Position numbers and translations under genes: made by a program. The notes under the pieces were generated by a model, which did not search any database, was not told where the DNA came from, and saw only the letters and a program-made list of their open reading frames with translations. Below are positions 41,426 to 53,827 of a stretch of 64,000 nt of DNA, piece after piece; the stretch's first letter is position 1; the number at the start of each line of letters is the position of its first letter. The DNA comes from Brachypterus glaber (Eukaryota > Arthropoda > Insecta > Coleoptera > Kateretidae), in contig OY294050.1 of assembly GCA_958510825.1 (NCBI GenBank), positions 43,971,249 to 44,035,248 on the forward strand, read 5' to 3'.

Positions 41426-42106
41426 CAGTGGTCCAAAAGTCACCCCCCCCCCCCTTTTAACTTTTGAACGAGTTGACTTGACTTCAAATTTAGAACTCTT
41501 AAATAAGACAACTTAAACTATCTTTAAGCATATATTTGATATTTTCAGCTCTTAAAATGTGGGCAGGGGGCATGGAGGGACATTTTTTTAAATGGAAAGG
41601 GGGGTCGTGTGTTTAAAGCTCATAAAATTCTCTATTTAAACTAACATTTTTAAATTTTTTAAAAATGTTTTTTAAGGTTTTAATTTTTCAACTTTTTGTA
41701 CTAAAACATTCGATTCTTTAAGTTTTTTTTTATAAATTTTTATTTATGTCAACTAAAATTAGTTTAAAAGTATAATTAACATTTTTTTATGATGAAATTA
41801 GGCCTTTTTAAAAAATTATTTGTTTTTTTTAGAGGGTTTTTTACATTAATACCCATTTTTAACCCCATTTTAAACCCAAAAATTTTTTTCTTTTTAATTT
41901 AAAAATATGGAGTTAAATGGAGAATTTTATAAGCTTTAAAATTATGTATTACATGACCCCCCTTTCCATTTAAAAAAATGTTCCCCGATGCCCCCTGCCC
42001 ACATTTTAAGAGCTGAAAGTATTAAATATATGCTAAAAGATAGTTTAAGTTGTCTTATTTAAAAGTTCCAAATTTCAAGTCGATATCTCAACTGGTTCAA
42101 AAGCTG
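41426..42106. mobile_element. CAGTGCGGTCC family MITE, copy 2 (right end truncated)
   Basis: Starts after TA with CAGTGGTCCAAAAGTCACC and follows copy 1 (26159-26867) closely through GAGTTGACTTCAAATTTAGA and AAGCATATATTTGATATTTT. The right arm stops at GGTTCAAAAGCTG and lacks the last ~35 bases. Confidence 0.75.
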
Positions 42107-43244
42107 TATATTTGTGTGTATAAGTAACTTCTTACCGCCAAAAGACAAGTCCCTTTGTCTCTCTAAAAGTAATATAAATTATGTATGACATGCCATATGT
42201 ACATTGTACCCTTGTGGTAAATAAAGTTGATTTGATTTCATTTGATATGAGTACATGAAAAAAGAACGAAAAACTTAATTTTGAAAAAACTCCGAGATGA
42301 GCCCTTTTCGAAATCTGCAATTCAATTTATTTGTTTATAAGTGGATTATCTTCTTTTTAATAAAAGTAAGGTTTTCTGAAAATTTAAAGTCCATCCTTCA
42401 TTTTTTTTTATAAAAGAAATATGTACTTCATCTCACAGAATTTATTTAAAAATTTCATATCCTTTTTTTTTATAGCGTACATGAGATACGAAAGGACAGA
42501 CGGACAGACGGGGGGACACACAAAAATGAAATTTGTTCAGAATTCGACAAAAAAAGTATAGTATATAAAAAAAACTTAATCTAGAGTAATTTTTAACGGT
42601 TTTAAAACTTTAAATAACATCGTATAATATTTTTTATTCGATTGATTTTAAAAGCGACACTTTTTGTTCATGTTTTACGGGCCAAAAAGTTTTTTTCGCC
42701 CGCTAACTAAAACTTGTTATTTTTAAGCTTTTTAAAAAAAGATGCTTTACCTTTACTGTAATATTTATAAAGATATATGACCTTTTGGTCACTTTTGGTC
42801 TTGAACTAACTCTTCTTTTTCACCATATGCAGTTATTATAATCATTTCACACAAAATAAAAATTTCTTCTATAACATAACCTCAAAATATATGATATGTT
42901 AACTGATTAATCTGTATTCATCCACTAAAATAAGTTAAAAACACAAAATTTAATTGTAACATCAATTTCAATATTTATTATATTCAGAGAACGGTTTCAG
43001 AAGTTTTATTATTTTCATAACAGACACATTTTATCAGAAATCAATCACCAAGCTATAGCTTTTTTAATTTGAAAATGAAACCGCAAGCAAAAAAAAAACG
43101 ATTCAATTGTTTTTGTAGCGATTTGATTGGACAGCAATTTGTCATGGATAACTAGATAAGTAATAAATAAATTTTTTTTGCACTTTAAAATTAAGTATAT
43201 TTTAATAATTTATTATAATTAGTAACAATTGAATAAAAAATATT
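42107..43244. other. AT-rich with a possible LINE 3' end (42168-42245)
   Basis: TACCCTTGTGGTAAATAAAG followed by TTGATTTGATTTCATTTGAT resembles a LINE 3' terminus with an imperfect TTGAT tail. Near 42508, GACAGACGGACAGACGGGG is a short simple repeat similar to 51296. No gene recognised. Confidence 0.4.
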
Positions 43245-43364
43245 GTATAATACACGGGTAAAAAGTTGAATTTCGATTTCGTAGGGTTATTACCCTCGGG
43301 CCGGCCCTCGGCTTCTAAAAACCTACTCTATCGAAAAATTTAACTTTTCGCCCTTGTATTATAA
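43245..43364. mobile_element. ~120-bp palindromic MITE
   Basis: TATAATACACGGGTAAAAAG and its near-complement CTTTTCGCCCTTGTATTATA. The core is CCCTCGGGCCGGCCCTCGG. Target duplication not resolved. Confidence 0.6.
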
Positions 43365-43545
43365 ATAACTATTAATAACACTACATGTTATAAAAAGCAT
43401 AATAATAGTTACAGTTTTGCATATGAAATTACAGCTTAAAAATAAATTATTTTCTTTCGCAAACTTTATCTGATTTATTTGAAAAGATTTATTTTTAACT
43501 AAAAAGTTGAATAGTTTGCATTGTAAGTTTGAATGACCTATTATT

Positions 43546-44296
43546 ACTGCACGGTAAAAATAAATTACATAAATTACATAGTCTGTAAATGGTAATATGT
43601 TGCCATAGACCGGAATGGTAAAAATTACATAGTCCATAATGGTAATATTTTGCATAGACCGGAACGGTTAAAATTACATAGTCCAGAATGATAATATTTT
43701 GCATAGACTTGAAATTTGGAAAAAAATATTTACTACTTATAAAATGTTTGTTCCAAATTACAAGTCTCTGTGTCAAAGCTTTTTTGAAATATCGTAGCCT
43801 AAAGTTCATTTGGTTTAATAAACCAAACTATTTGCACCCTTAACACGAGTATCAACTGCTTACATCTTTCTTTTAAAAATCTATTGGTTGATAAAAATCG
43901 TAATTTCTAATGAATGTAAATTTTAGACCACAAATAAAGCATTTAAATATCGTACATAACTAATATTTACCTTTTTTTTGCACTTTTAACACTTTAACCT
44001 AGCAGCATGCATCGCTATCTCTCTAACAATAACAATACTAAACGATAGGTCTCATGATGCGACGCCTTCTTGGTTATTGTCCAAAGCGCACGCGCGTATA
44101 AAAATAACATAGCCCGACATTGTAAAATCATGTAAAAATATGTAAATCAATGTAAATATATTTTTTACATTATTTTACATTCTTTTACATAAATTCATGA
44201 ATTACGCATAGTCCAGAATAGTAAATTTACTATTCCGTACTATGTAAATTCATGTATTTTTACATTATTTTACATGCAGTTTTTACAGTGTGCACG
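43546..44296. mobile_element. foldback element with ~50-bp tandem units in the left arm
   Basis: Left end GCACGGTAAAAATAAATTAC, right end TGCAGTTTTTACAGTGTGC. Left arm 43560-43710 repeats a ~50-bp unit (ATTACATAGTCCATAATGGT, AATATTTTGCATAGACCGGA) three times. The right arm is made of ACATTATTTTACAT-type words and CATAGTCCAGAATAGTAA. Non-coding. Confidence 0.55.
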
Positions 44297-44470
44297 TAGG
44301 TACACCAATTCTCCATAAAAATCAGCCTGCATAGCTATAAAAAATGTGAAACGGGTACATTTTCTAGACGGGTGGAAAAAAAAGTTTTTTCTGTATTTTT
44401 TGACCATTTCCTTTTTTTTTCTTTGTAGCTTGTTTTTTTGACGAGGCCATTATCAGTAGTAATATCATAA

Positions 44471-44670
44471 GTGCATGTTGAATTATCAATAATTTTTTTA
44501 CTGTATTAAAAAAATATTTTGCTTGGCAATTGTTTGAGTGCATTTTTCGTGTTACAAAACTCCGAGACCGCAGGTCGAGGAATTTTGACGAAAAATGCAC
44601 GAAAACAATTTTCTTAAGCAAAATATTTTTTTATATACAGTAAAAAAATTATGTATAATTCAACATGCAC
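44471..44670. mobile_element. 200-bp palindromic MITE (GTGCATGTTGAATTAT ends)
   Basis: The arms share GTGCATGTTGAATTATCAAT, TTTTTTTACTGTAT and AAAATATTTTGCTT. The centre contains GAGACCGCAGGTCGAGG. Non-coding, although a short frame covers it. Confidence 0.65.
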
Positions 44671-46370
44671 AAATGGTATTTTGAAAGACTATTTCAGAAA
44701 CAAAATAAACAAAATAATAATATTGTTTCATATTTAAATTAAAAATTTAAGAACCAAATAACAATATTACTTTACAACTATAATTAAAAATTTTAACCTC
44801 AAATTTGCCTCGCTTTTCATATCCACGATGTTCACTTGTTCGCCAATGTTGCCAAGTCTAAACTTTGCTCGACGGATATTTTATGCTTGAGATTATTCCA
44901 ATAAAATAGTTGTTATCACATATATTAGCATTTAAATAAAGATAATTGCTGTTTTTGTTTAAAAGTTTAGTTTTCAACTGAAAAGAAATAAAATAACGGG
45001 TGTTTCAACCCGTAAAAAAAACTATTTCCTATCGGTTTTTAATAAACTTTGGCAACGCCGTACTGGTACCAGCGCAGTCATTTGATGTTTTGATTTCCGT
45101 AACTCTTTACTGCAAATATACTTTAAATAAATAAATGTTTAAATTAGTTTTTAGTGGCCTGTTTTTAATACCAAGATTCAATTAAATAAATACAAATTTA
45201 TGAATATCAGTGATTTAAAGCTTTTAAGATGGAAAGTGCATAAAAGATAATATATTATCTAAAATTAATTAGGGTTTATACCTAGGATGTTTTGGTAATA
45301 AAATAAGCATTTATATTGCTTATCAATAAAAATAAATCAACTAAAGGTAAGCTTCACAAATTAAAAACACATTTTGCAAAAATATAACATTTATTAAGAT
45401 GTCAGTGTCAGTTTCTTGTTTCCATAGTAACCAAGTGATAATTGCATTGTGCAAAAATTATCAGATTCATTTTGATCTGATTGGTCAAGAAACTAAAAAT
45501 GCAAGGTTTTGATTGGCCTATATATTGTTTGTGAAATAGTCAGATATAAATTTATTTAAAAACATCAAAATTATATTTTACCTATGATTGAAATTTTACT
45601 AGTGTCAAAATTTGACATCTAATTAAAAATGTAAAAATATATCAGCATTTATTAAAATGCCTATATCTCGGAAACTAATAGTCCTACGAAAAAATGATCA
45701 CGTATATTTTTGTAGGGAATTAAACATTATTTTTATTTATGCAAAAAAAAATTGTCCTACTATAAATAATAAGTGAGATATCGCTAAAAATTATAGTTTT
45801 TGTCCATTTTGCCCCCCTTGCCCTACGCTAATGTTAACCATATTTGATGACGCAAATAGAAAAGGTTCTGAATCCTTTGGTGAAGGAATTTTTTAAATCG
45901 GATGTTCCGTTCAAATATTTATTTCGAATTTGGTATAAATCGGCCAAAAGGCAAAAAAGTTATAACGGTTTAAAAAGTGTCCGATTTTTTTTGGGCCACC
46001 CTGTATAATATTATAATAAGTCAGTATACCTTTAAATAGCCGTATTCAGGCGATTTCCTAATAAGTTAGTGTGTGTTAAACAAAACAGGTGACCATTTTT
46101 ACTTTGTCAGCTTGTATATCTACTTTTAGTATCCAACACCATAATTGGGATCGTGGGTAAATAAAAACAAGAGTAAATTGTATAAGAATTTACATTGTTC
46201 ACGATAAAAAATCCATGATTTATTTTATTAGCACTTTTTAAACAGTTGTTGAATAAGGGTACATGGAGAAACGGCGAGGTTATATATGGACACGCACAGT
46301 GGTTCCAGAAGGGTCCTAAAGAGCTGAAAATTGAAATATATGCTTTGGTGCCAATAATGAATTTTTCTTG
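44671..46370. other. mostly unassigned AT-rich DNA
   Basis: 45455-45535 (TCTGATTGGTCAAGAAACTA, TTTTGATTGGCC) resembles 50462-50545. 45830-46010 ends CCGATTTTTTTTGGGCCACCCTG then TA, looking like the right end of a TA-targeting element whose left end was not found. No gene recognised. Confidence 0.4.
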
Positions 46371-46379
46371 AAAACGGAA

Positions 46380-47600
46380 AAATGTTTAATTTTTTTGCGT
46401 ATTTTTGCGTTTTATGACGTTTTATGTCGATATAAATCAATTTCGAGCAAAAAAAAATGTCAGTCGGTCGGTCGTTCGGTCGATCGGTCTGTGCGGGAAA
46501 TTTTGTGTGCACGATAACTTAAGAACGCTTTAAGCTAGAGACTTGAAATTTGGCATACAGGTATGTTACCAAAAGTTCTCGCTCGGGATTGTTTTTGGTG
46601 AACATTGGGGTGCAGCAAGGGGGACAGGCATATGGGGAAAAATACATTTTTTTATAAAATTTTGAAAATTGGTATACAGGGTGTATTTGAAATAGCGTAG
46701 GAAATTTTAACAGGTGATTCTACATTATAAAATATGACAAAAAGTTCTTATAAACTTATGTCTAAAATTGCGTCATAAGGGAGCTACGACCCTTTGAAAT
46801 TGGCTAAAAAAATCGGTTTTTATTTAATAACTCAGGAACCCTTTGAGATATGTTAACAAGGTTTTGCACGTGAATTAATCCTAATAAAGCCCATCTTTGT
46901 CTGTCATTTTCACGTACTTATTTAAACCAGGGGTGTGCGAAACGGGAGTACCTTTTTTATGTATTTTGACCTGAGGAATCATATTTCAAAAATAAAAGTG
47001 CAAAAAAGTTACACAGAAAAAAGTTTGGGACAAAAAACTGATAAGCCCCCCCCCCCGTTTCGCACACCCCTGGTTGAAATAAGTACATGAAAATAACACA
47101 TAAAAACGGGCCTTGGTAGGATTACTTGACGTGCAAAACCTCGTTGATATATCTCAAAGGGTTCCTGAGTTATTAAATAAAAACCGATTTTTTTAGCCAC
47201 TTTCAAAGGGGCGTAGCTCCCTTATGACGCATTTTTAGACATATGTTTATAGGAACTTTTTGTCATATTTTATGATGTAGAATCATCTGTTAAAATTTCC
47301 GACGCTATTTCAAATACATCGTGTATAGGGGTTTTTCAGGTTGCTGAAATTGAATATGATAATAAAATTTTTCTAACTCCACCCCCGAGGGGGTAAATAT
47401 TTTTAAATATTTTCAATATTTTCAAATATTTTCAATATTTTCAAATATTTTCAATATTTTTAAATATTTTCAATATTTTCTTAAAAATTGGTATACAGGG
47501 GTTTTTGGGGTCGACGAATATGAATCTGATAATATATTTTTTTAATTTCACCCCCTAATGGGGTGGGGGGTAGTTTTTGTGAAAACTGAGGAATACTATT
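46380..47600. repeat. second copy of the minisatellite-bearing repeat, interrupted
   Basis: Leader (46390-46650) and ~98-bp units match 30700-31460. 47395-47480 is an expanded TTTTCAATATTTTCAAATAT simple repeat. A CAGGGTG element (46677-47323) sits in the first unit. Confidence 0.7.
46677..47323. mobile_element. CAGGGTG-group element, 647 bp, with verifiable empty site
   Basis: TA-flanked (46675-46676, 47324-47325). Ends CAGGGTGTATTTGAAATAGC / GCTATTTCAAATACATCGTG. Removing it restores GGTATATAGGGGTTTTT, which is exactly the unit junction of the uninterrupted copy at 31110. The internal arms carry GGAGCTACG.CCCTTTGAAA and GGTGTGCGAAACGGG. Confidence 0.85.
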
Positions 47601-47604
47601 ATGA

Positions 47605-47870
47605 TAATAAAAAATTACACAGGAAAAAGTTTGGGGCAAAAAAGTGATGGCCCCCTTATTTCGGACGCCCTGATTAAAGTAACTATATACAAATACCATT
47701 GGCTGATAGGGATAGATCACATGTAATACCTCGTTGCTATAACACAAAATCGAATTTCTGGAACCCCAATTGAAGAGATGAAGCGCCTTTACGAGGCCTT
47801 AAGTTTTTAGGACTTTTTTTTATTTTTGGGTAAAGAATTAAACCTTTACGTACAGTGACTATAAAACCTA
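47605..47870. repeat. fragment of a CAGGGTG-group element (27440-like)
   Basis: AAAGTTTGGGGCAAAAAAGTGA, TACAAATACCATTGGCTGAT and CTCGTTGCTATAACACAAA match the arms of 27440-28589. Ends are missing. Confidence 0.55.
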
Positions 47871-48378
47871 TAATTTGAAAAAATATTTGAAATAAATTTA
47901 ATAAAAGTTGTTACATTAAATTATTAACAGTAATATCACAAGAGGTAATAAAATTTTTGATAATTTTATTATGATCCCAAAATAATTTTGCTCAGCACAG
48001 CTTTTAACGAAAAATAAAAGAAAACATTACTTCAAAGCAAAATTATTTTGAGGTCATAATAAAATTTTCTGAAAATTTCACTGCCTCAAGTGGTATTTGA
48101 CTTGACTATTTTACAAACCATCTAGCAAGGAAAAGCATTTTTTAAACAAATTTTTATTGCATCAAATTTTGTGTTAAGTTATTTAGTTTTCCGTATCAAT
48201 CCGATCTTTTTAAATTTTTAAAAAGCGCGCGCTAAAAACAATTGCTATAAACTCTGACGCAAACGAAAGAGCTTCTGTCAAAAGTTGATTTGTGGTTTTT
48301 AAGACAAATTACTGTTAAAATTTAATATTTAATGTGAAAAGTGGCAAAATAAGCTTATTAATTGTTTGCATTGGCTAA

Positions 48379-50208
48379 GAAAGAAAGGCTCACTTGAGCT
48401 CATACAGAAATGCTTACAAAAAACAGCTCAAAAAAGCTAAACGAAATTTTAATGAAAATTACATAAAAGAAAATGGTAGCACACCAAAAACTTTTTGGAA
48501 TGTTATAAAAAATAATGGTACAAATAAAAATAAACAAAAACATCAAAACTTAAATATTGATCCTGAGGAGCTTAATAACTTTTTTGTAAGCATTTCTGAG
48601 AGATTAAGTGAGTTGAATCCCACCCAAAATGGTCATGGGAGACACTTTCGAGACTTTTTAGAACAAAACACCTTTCCTTCGTTTGAATTTTACAATATAT
48701 CATATAATAAGATGCACGATATAATAAACAAGTTAAAGAATACAACCAGTCTGGACCATTTTGACATTAGTGCCAAAATAATTAAACACATAAAAAACAT
48801 AATTATAATTCCTTTAACAAAGATTGTAAATCAAAGTATAAATTTGGGTATTTTCCCAGAAATTCTAAAGGTCTCGAAGGTTATCCCTGTCCATAAGGGT
48901 GGAGAGGTCACCCCTAACAAATTTCGCCCCATTTCCCTAGTCCCTATTATTTCAAAAATATTTGAAACTGTTTTAAAAGAACAAATAACAGAACATCTGG
49001 AAAATAATGACTTATTATACAAAAAGCAATATGGATTTCGTCAAAAACTTTCTACAAACTCAGCAATCATTAATCTTGTAAATAGTATAGTAGAGGGAAT
49101 GGAAAATGGGGACTTTGTTGGGGTGACTTTGTGCGATCTCCAAAAGGCGTTTGATTGTGTGTCGCATCCCGTACTTCTGGAGAAGCTGAAACATTCAAAT
49201 TTTAAAAACATGAGTTGTAGGCTCATTGAATCGTATCTGTCAAATAGAATACAGTACACAGTAATTAATAATAAAAAATCTAGCTCAAGGAGTGTTGAAA
49301 GTGGAGTGCCCCAAGGATCTGTCCTTGGGCCACTCCTCTTTTTAATATATATAAATGATTTGTACTTATCTGTGGAAAACACTGACACGATACTTTTCGC
49401 AGACGATACAACATTTTTAAGAAAAAATAGAAATTTGGGTATTCTCCAGGAGGGCATGAGCGACACACTCTCAAATGCCAAAGGATGGTTTGGTGCAAAT
49501 CACCTAGCACTCAACGAAACCAAAACTGTCGAAGTGCTGTTTACCCACAGACTGACAGAAAATTTTGAAAATCCTGAAAAGGCAAAGTTTTTGGGCGTAT
49601 ATTTAGACCCAAAACTCACCTGGTCTCAACATATTGAATATATGGCAAAGAAATTAAATAAAAATGTGTATTTAATTAGGCAGCTTTCTGGTACAGTAGG
49701 CTTGAATATACTCTTAACAGCATACCATGCGCTCTTCTCAGCTCAGATGGCATATGGTCTGATAAGCTGGGGTCATGCCTCTTGTATGTCAAGAATTTTT
49801 GGACTTCAAAGAAAAGTCATGCGCATCATAGGTAAGATAGGCTATCAGGATGATGTCAGAAGCAAATTTATTGAATATAAAGTTTTAACCTTGCCATCAC
49901 TATATATTTTACATTGATTAATTTATATTCATGAAAATATTCACTTATACAACATAAATAGTTCTTATCATAATTACGGCACTACCACTCAAAATAAAAT
50001 AAGAATTGAATTTCTGAGGCTTCGCTCCAGTAGAAATGGCACAAACTACTATGGCATTGCCTATTACAATCATTTACCAAAAAATATTAAAGATTTGCCT
50101 TTGAACCCATTTAAAAACTATATCAAAAAATGGCTACTTTCTCAAGCCTTTTACAGCGCAGAGGAGTTTCTGCAGAAGGTTGTGCCTCAAGAACTAGGGG
50201 AATTGTGA
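48379..50208 (+). pseudogene. LINE reverse transcriptase with one nonsense codon
   Basis: The frame contains the pre-RT linker (YKKQLKKAKRNFNENYI), RT motifs FRPISLVPIISKIFE, YGFRQKLSTNSAI, LCDLQKAFDCVSH, SGVPQGSVLGPLLF and the active site ILFADDTTFL, then the thumb KFLGVYLDPKLTWSQHI and RIIGKIGYQDD. TGA at 49915-49917 interrupts it. The same frame resumes as LIYIHENIHLYN and runs to the C-terminus with YYNHLPKNIKDLP, FKNYIKKWLL and FYSAEEFL. The track-like start at 48394 is a TTG, so there is no real initiator and the endonuclease is absent. Confidence 0.88.
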
Positions 50209-50340
50209 GGCTTTTGTATATTATTTTTTTTTTTTTTTTTTTTTAAATTATTTATTTATTTATTCACACACTGACTTGTGTAAACAATTTTGTAATTGTG
50301 CTAGCACCAATAAAGATTATTATTATTATTATTATTATTA
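48379..50340 (+). mobile_element. 5'-truncated LINE with polymerase and 3' tail (Jockey/CR1-type group)
   Basis: Starts abruptly inside the linker before the RT domain (an in-frame stop precedes 48379) and runs through the RT and the C-terminus (natural stop 50206-50208). The 3' untranslated region has CACCAATAAAGATTATTATT, and the element ends in an (ATT)n tail (about 50311-50340). AAGAAA motifs on both sides may be a short target duplication. Confidence 0.88.
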
Positions 50341-51765
50341 AGAAAAATGGAAACGTATTGATTTACACTTGTTAAATTCTTTAAGAAAGGTATTTTTTCC
50401 TAACTTAACTTGGCCTTTATATTTTTTAAAATTGATCAAGAAATCCGTGATTTTGATAATTTTACACGTAAAATTATCAGTGTAATTGGAATCTGATTGG
50501 CCGAGAGTCAAAAAATAAAGGGATTTGATTGGTCTATTATAAGTTTGTAACTGGATGAAACGTTGCAAGCACCCTGTCAAAACATCGGCACTATTGGGAA
50601 AACTAATAACATGCTATTAGAACAGAGTAGCATAACACAATTACAATTTTACTACTACTCCTCAATGCACAAACTAACTTGTATAATATTTATATTAAAC
50701 TTTAGCTTTTCTTGTACACTTAATATATAATTAAAATTAATAATAAAAATATGTTTTTACTTGGATGCAAGTTGAACTTATTAATTACAATTTTTGATTG
50801 ATTTTAAAAACAAATGAATGGAAGCTTAAAATTTGTACACTAGAGCCATCTAGTTTGCAAATTTCAAACAAGGTGTTATGTTTGATTTTAAATTCTGTAT
50901 CTTTAAAACATTATATTCTAGCAAAAAACTGTGTATAACATTTTTTATAGGGCTTAAAAAGAGCTTTTATTTAAAATATAATTTTTTGAAATCGGGTTAT
51001 AAATATGTGAGATATGCTAAAAAAACCTTTTACTGCTTTAAACGCCAATATCTCGAAAACAATGCGTTTTAGGAAAACGTTGTTTATAACATTTTTTGAC
51101 CAATTTAAAATTATCTTTTATATAAGTGCTAAATTAACCAAATACAATAATAATTGCCTTAATTATAAACAAAAAACGCTAAAAATAGGAGTTTTACCCC
51201 CTTACCCCCAATCGTTTACCCCCAAAATCTAATCAGATCTTCAGAATATGATAAGAAACAATATGCATGTAGAAATGGAGTTAGAGTTTACACCCAGACA
51301 GACAGACGGACGCAAAAATTTTTTTTACTGATTTCGACTCAGAATGGTCTAAAACGTCGAGAAATGTGAAAAAAACGTGGTCAAAGATTTTGACTTTTCG
51401 GCGAAGATTTCAATACATCGGCACTCTTAGTAGCACTAAGTGCCGATGTAAAATAGTTGTGTTTACTTTAAAACTCTAAGCTTCCGAAAACAGTCCTGAG
51501 ATCTAATTGACTGGTATCCTGCAAAATCAGAACATGTATGTGTTGTTTCTTTACGAAGGCGGTAGGTTTTGTTCTCAGGCTTGTTTTTTTTAGATTGCAA
51601 ATATATTTTTTTATTAATTTATATGATATCTTGAAAAATCGAAAAATAACTACATTTTAACAAATTTAGTTAATTTTAACTAGGTACCATCAATATTTTG
51701 TGGAGGTCATAAAATTATGAACAATTTAATAATTTTATTAATCTCATCTCATATTTTTTTTAATA
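50341..51765. other. AT-rich, several degenerate repeat fragments
   Basis: 50555-50602 (GTTGCAAGCACC.TGTCAAAACATCG) recurs inverted at 53758-53803, and in part at 63700-63750. 50880-51080 (ATTATATTCTAGCAAAAAACTG, ACATTTTTTATAGGGCTTAAA) recurs at 63855-63900. 51420-51455 is a hairpin around ATCGGCACT..AGTGCCGAT. 51290-51312 is a GACA/GACG simple repeat. No gene recognised. Confidence 0.45.
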
Positions 51766-51935
51766 TACAGGGTGTCTCAACAAAGCCGAGTCGGTCGATA
51801 TATAGTGAAGTATCCACTTTGGAGAAAAACCCTAAAGGGAAAAGTTGTATGGTTTTAAAAAAGGCACATTCTAAAAATATTTTGAAATATACACGGTGTA
51901 TTTGAAATAGCGTAGGAAATTTTAACATAAAAAAA
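51766..51935. repeat. two element-end fragments
   Basis: CAGGGTGTCTCAACAAAGCC after TA, and ACACGGTGTATTTGAAATAG followed by GCGTAGGAAATTTTAAC. These are left ends of two related TA-targeting families abutting the palindrome at 51940. Confidence 0.5.
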
Positions 51936-51939
51936 TAAA

Positions 51940-53415
51940 TTATATCTCAAAAACTTTAAACAATAGGCCATATAATATGATATTAAAATAAAGGTACTTT
52001 TATGACAAGTAAGATGACATAATAAAAAATATACCATTCCATTAAAAAAAATTAAGTGACATGTTACCCACCCTAGGAGGACCATCCTGTACAGGGTGTA
52101 TTTGAAATAGGGTAGGAAATTTTAACAGGTGATTCTACATCATAAAATATGACAAAAAGTTCCTATAAACATATGTCTAAAAATGCGTCATAAGGGAGCT
52201 ACGCCCTTTTGAAAGTGGCTAAAAAAATCAGTTTTTATTTAATAACTCAGGAACCCTTTGAGATATATCAACGAGGTTTTGCGCGTCAACTAATCCTACC
52301 AAGGCCCGTTTTTATGTGTTATTTTCATGTACTTATTTCAACCAGGGGTGTGCGAAACGGGGGGGGGGCTTATCAGTTTTTTGTCCCAAACTTTTTTTTG
52401 TGTAACTTTTTTGCAATTTTATTTTTGAAATATGATTTCTCAGGTCAAAATACATAAAAAAGGTACTCTTGTTGTAATACTGTAGGATTAACCGTTTTCG
52501 AGAAAAATTCATTTGAAGGTGAAATTCCACGGTTCGAGGACGAAAAATTAAATACTAAAATGTTGAAAGCCAAAATTTTAATGATGCAGGGCGAATGTAC
52601 ATTAAAAACTAAGAAAAAAACCTCATATACAGGTACTTCCAAAAATCAATCCTAATGGAGCTATGGTCTCCTAAATATGCACCATTTTTAAAGGGCTATG
52701 GTAGCTTTAAAAGCGTTTTTTCGACCTACATGTATGGACTTTTTTTCTTAGTTTTTGATGTAGAATAACATTGCATCATTAAAATTTTGGTTTTCGACAT
52801 TTTAGTATTTAATTTTTCGTCCTCGAACCGTGAAATTTCACCTTCAAGTGAACTTTTCTCGAAAACGGTTAATCCTACAGTATTACAACAAGAGTACCTT
52901 TTTTATGTATTTTGACCTGAGGAATCATGTTTCAAAAATAAAATTGCAAAAAAGTTACACAAAAAAAGTTTGGGACAAAAAACTAATAAGGCCCCCCCGT
53001 TTCGCACACCCCTGGTTTAAATAAGTATGTGAAAATGACATACAAAGATGGGCCTTATTAGGATTAACGTGCAAAACCTCGTTAATATATCTCAAAGGGT
53101 TCCTGAGATTAAATAAAAACCGATTTTTTTAGCCAATTTCAAAGGGGCGTAGCTCCCTTATGACGCATTTTTAGACATATGTTTATAGGAACTTTTTGTC
53201 ATATTTTATCATGTAGAAGCACCTGTTAAAATTTCCTACCCTATTTCAAATACACCCTGTACAGGATGGTCCTCCTAGGGTGGGTAACATGTCACTTAAT
53301 TTTTTTTAATGGAATGGTATATTTTTTATTATGTCATCTTACTTGTCATAAAAGTACCTTTATTTTAATATCATATTATATGGCCTATTGTTTAAAGTTT
53401 TTGAAATATAATTTA
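51940..53415. repeat. 1.5-kb nested palindrome: outer arms around a CAGGGTG element
   Basis: Outer arms 51940-52089 and 53262-53415 are inverted copies (AATTTTTTTTAATGGAATGG, ATGTCATCTTACTTGTCATA, ATCATATTATATGGCCTATT). Each abuts the central element as CCATCCTG|TA and TA|CAGGATGG. The whole block can fold end to end. Confidence 0.75.
52092..53259. mobile_element. full-length CAGGGTG-group element, 1168 bp
   Basis: TA-flanked (52090-52091, 53260-53261). Ends CAGGGTGTATTTGAAATAGG / CCTATTTCAAATACACCCTG. Extended arms share AAGGGAGCTACGCC.TTTGAA, TAACTCAGGAACCCTTTGAG, GTTTTGCGCGT, GGGGTGTGCGAAACGGGGGG, GATTAACCGTTTTCGAGAAAA and GTTGAAA-CCAAAATTTTAATG. This is the best-preserved member in the window and a useful reference for the others. 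Non-coding. Confidence 0.85.
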
Positions 53416-53827
53416 TTTTTTTTTTTTGAGAAAAAATGCATTTTTAGTGATGAGATGAAACCTGCTTCAATTTCTTTACTTTTTGTCAAAAATTAATAAA
53501 ATTTTGCAAGCTTATCTTAAAAGGGTGTATCTAATTTATATACAAAAAATAAACTACTTTATATAGGGCGTTCAAAATTAATATTTAAACTTTTTGATCT
53601 TTAGCTCTTTAAAAAGTGTTATAAACAATTTTTTCTAAAATGCATTGGGCTTTTAAAGTATTTTTTTTAATGATAACACATATGTTATATCCAATTTCGA
53701 AAATTTTCATCTTGTTAAGTCCTATAAAAAATGTAAAATGAAGTTTTTAATATTAATTTCCCCAATAGTTTCGATGTTTTGACAAGGTGCTTGCAACGTT
53801 TTATCTACATAACTATATTTTTACAAG
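53416..53827. other. AT-rich spacer
   Basis: Includes the inverted GTTGCAAGCACC partner (53758-53803) of 50555-50602. Nothing else recognised. Confidence 0.4.

Noticed and set aside
48831..49510. Minus-strand frames of 63-146 codons
   Set aside because: Antisense to the LINE reverse transcriptase.
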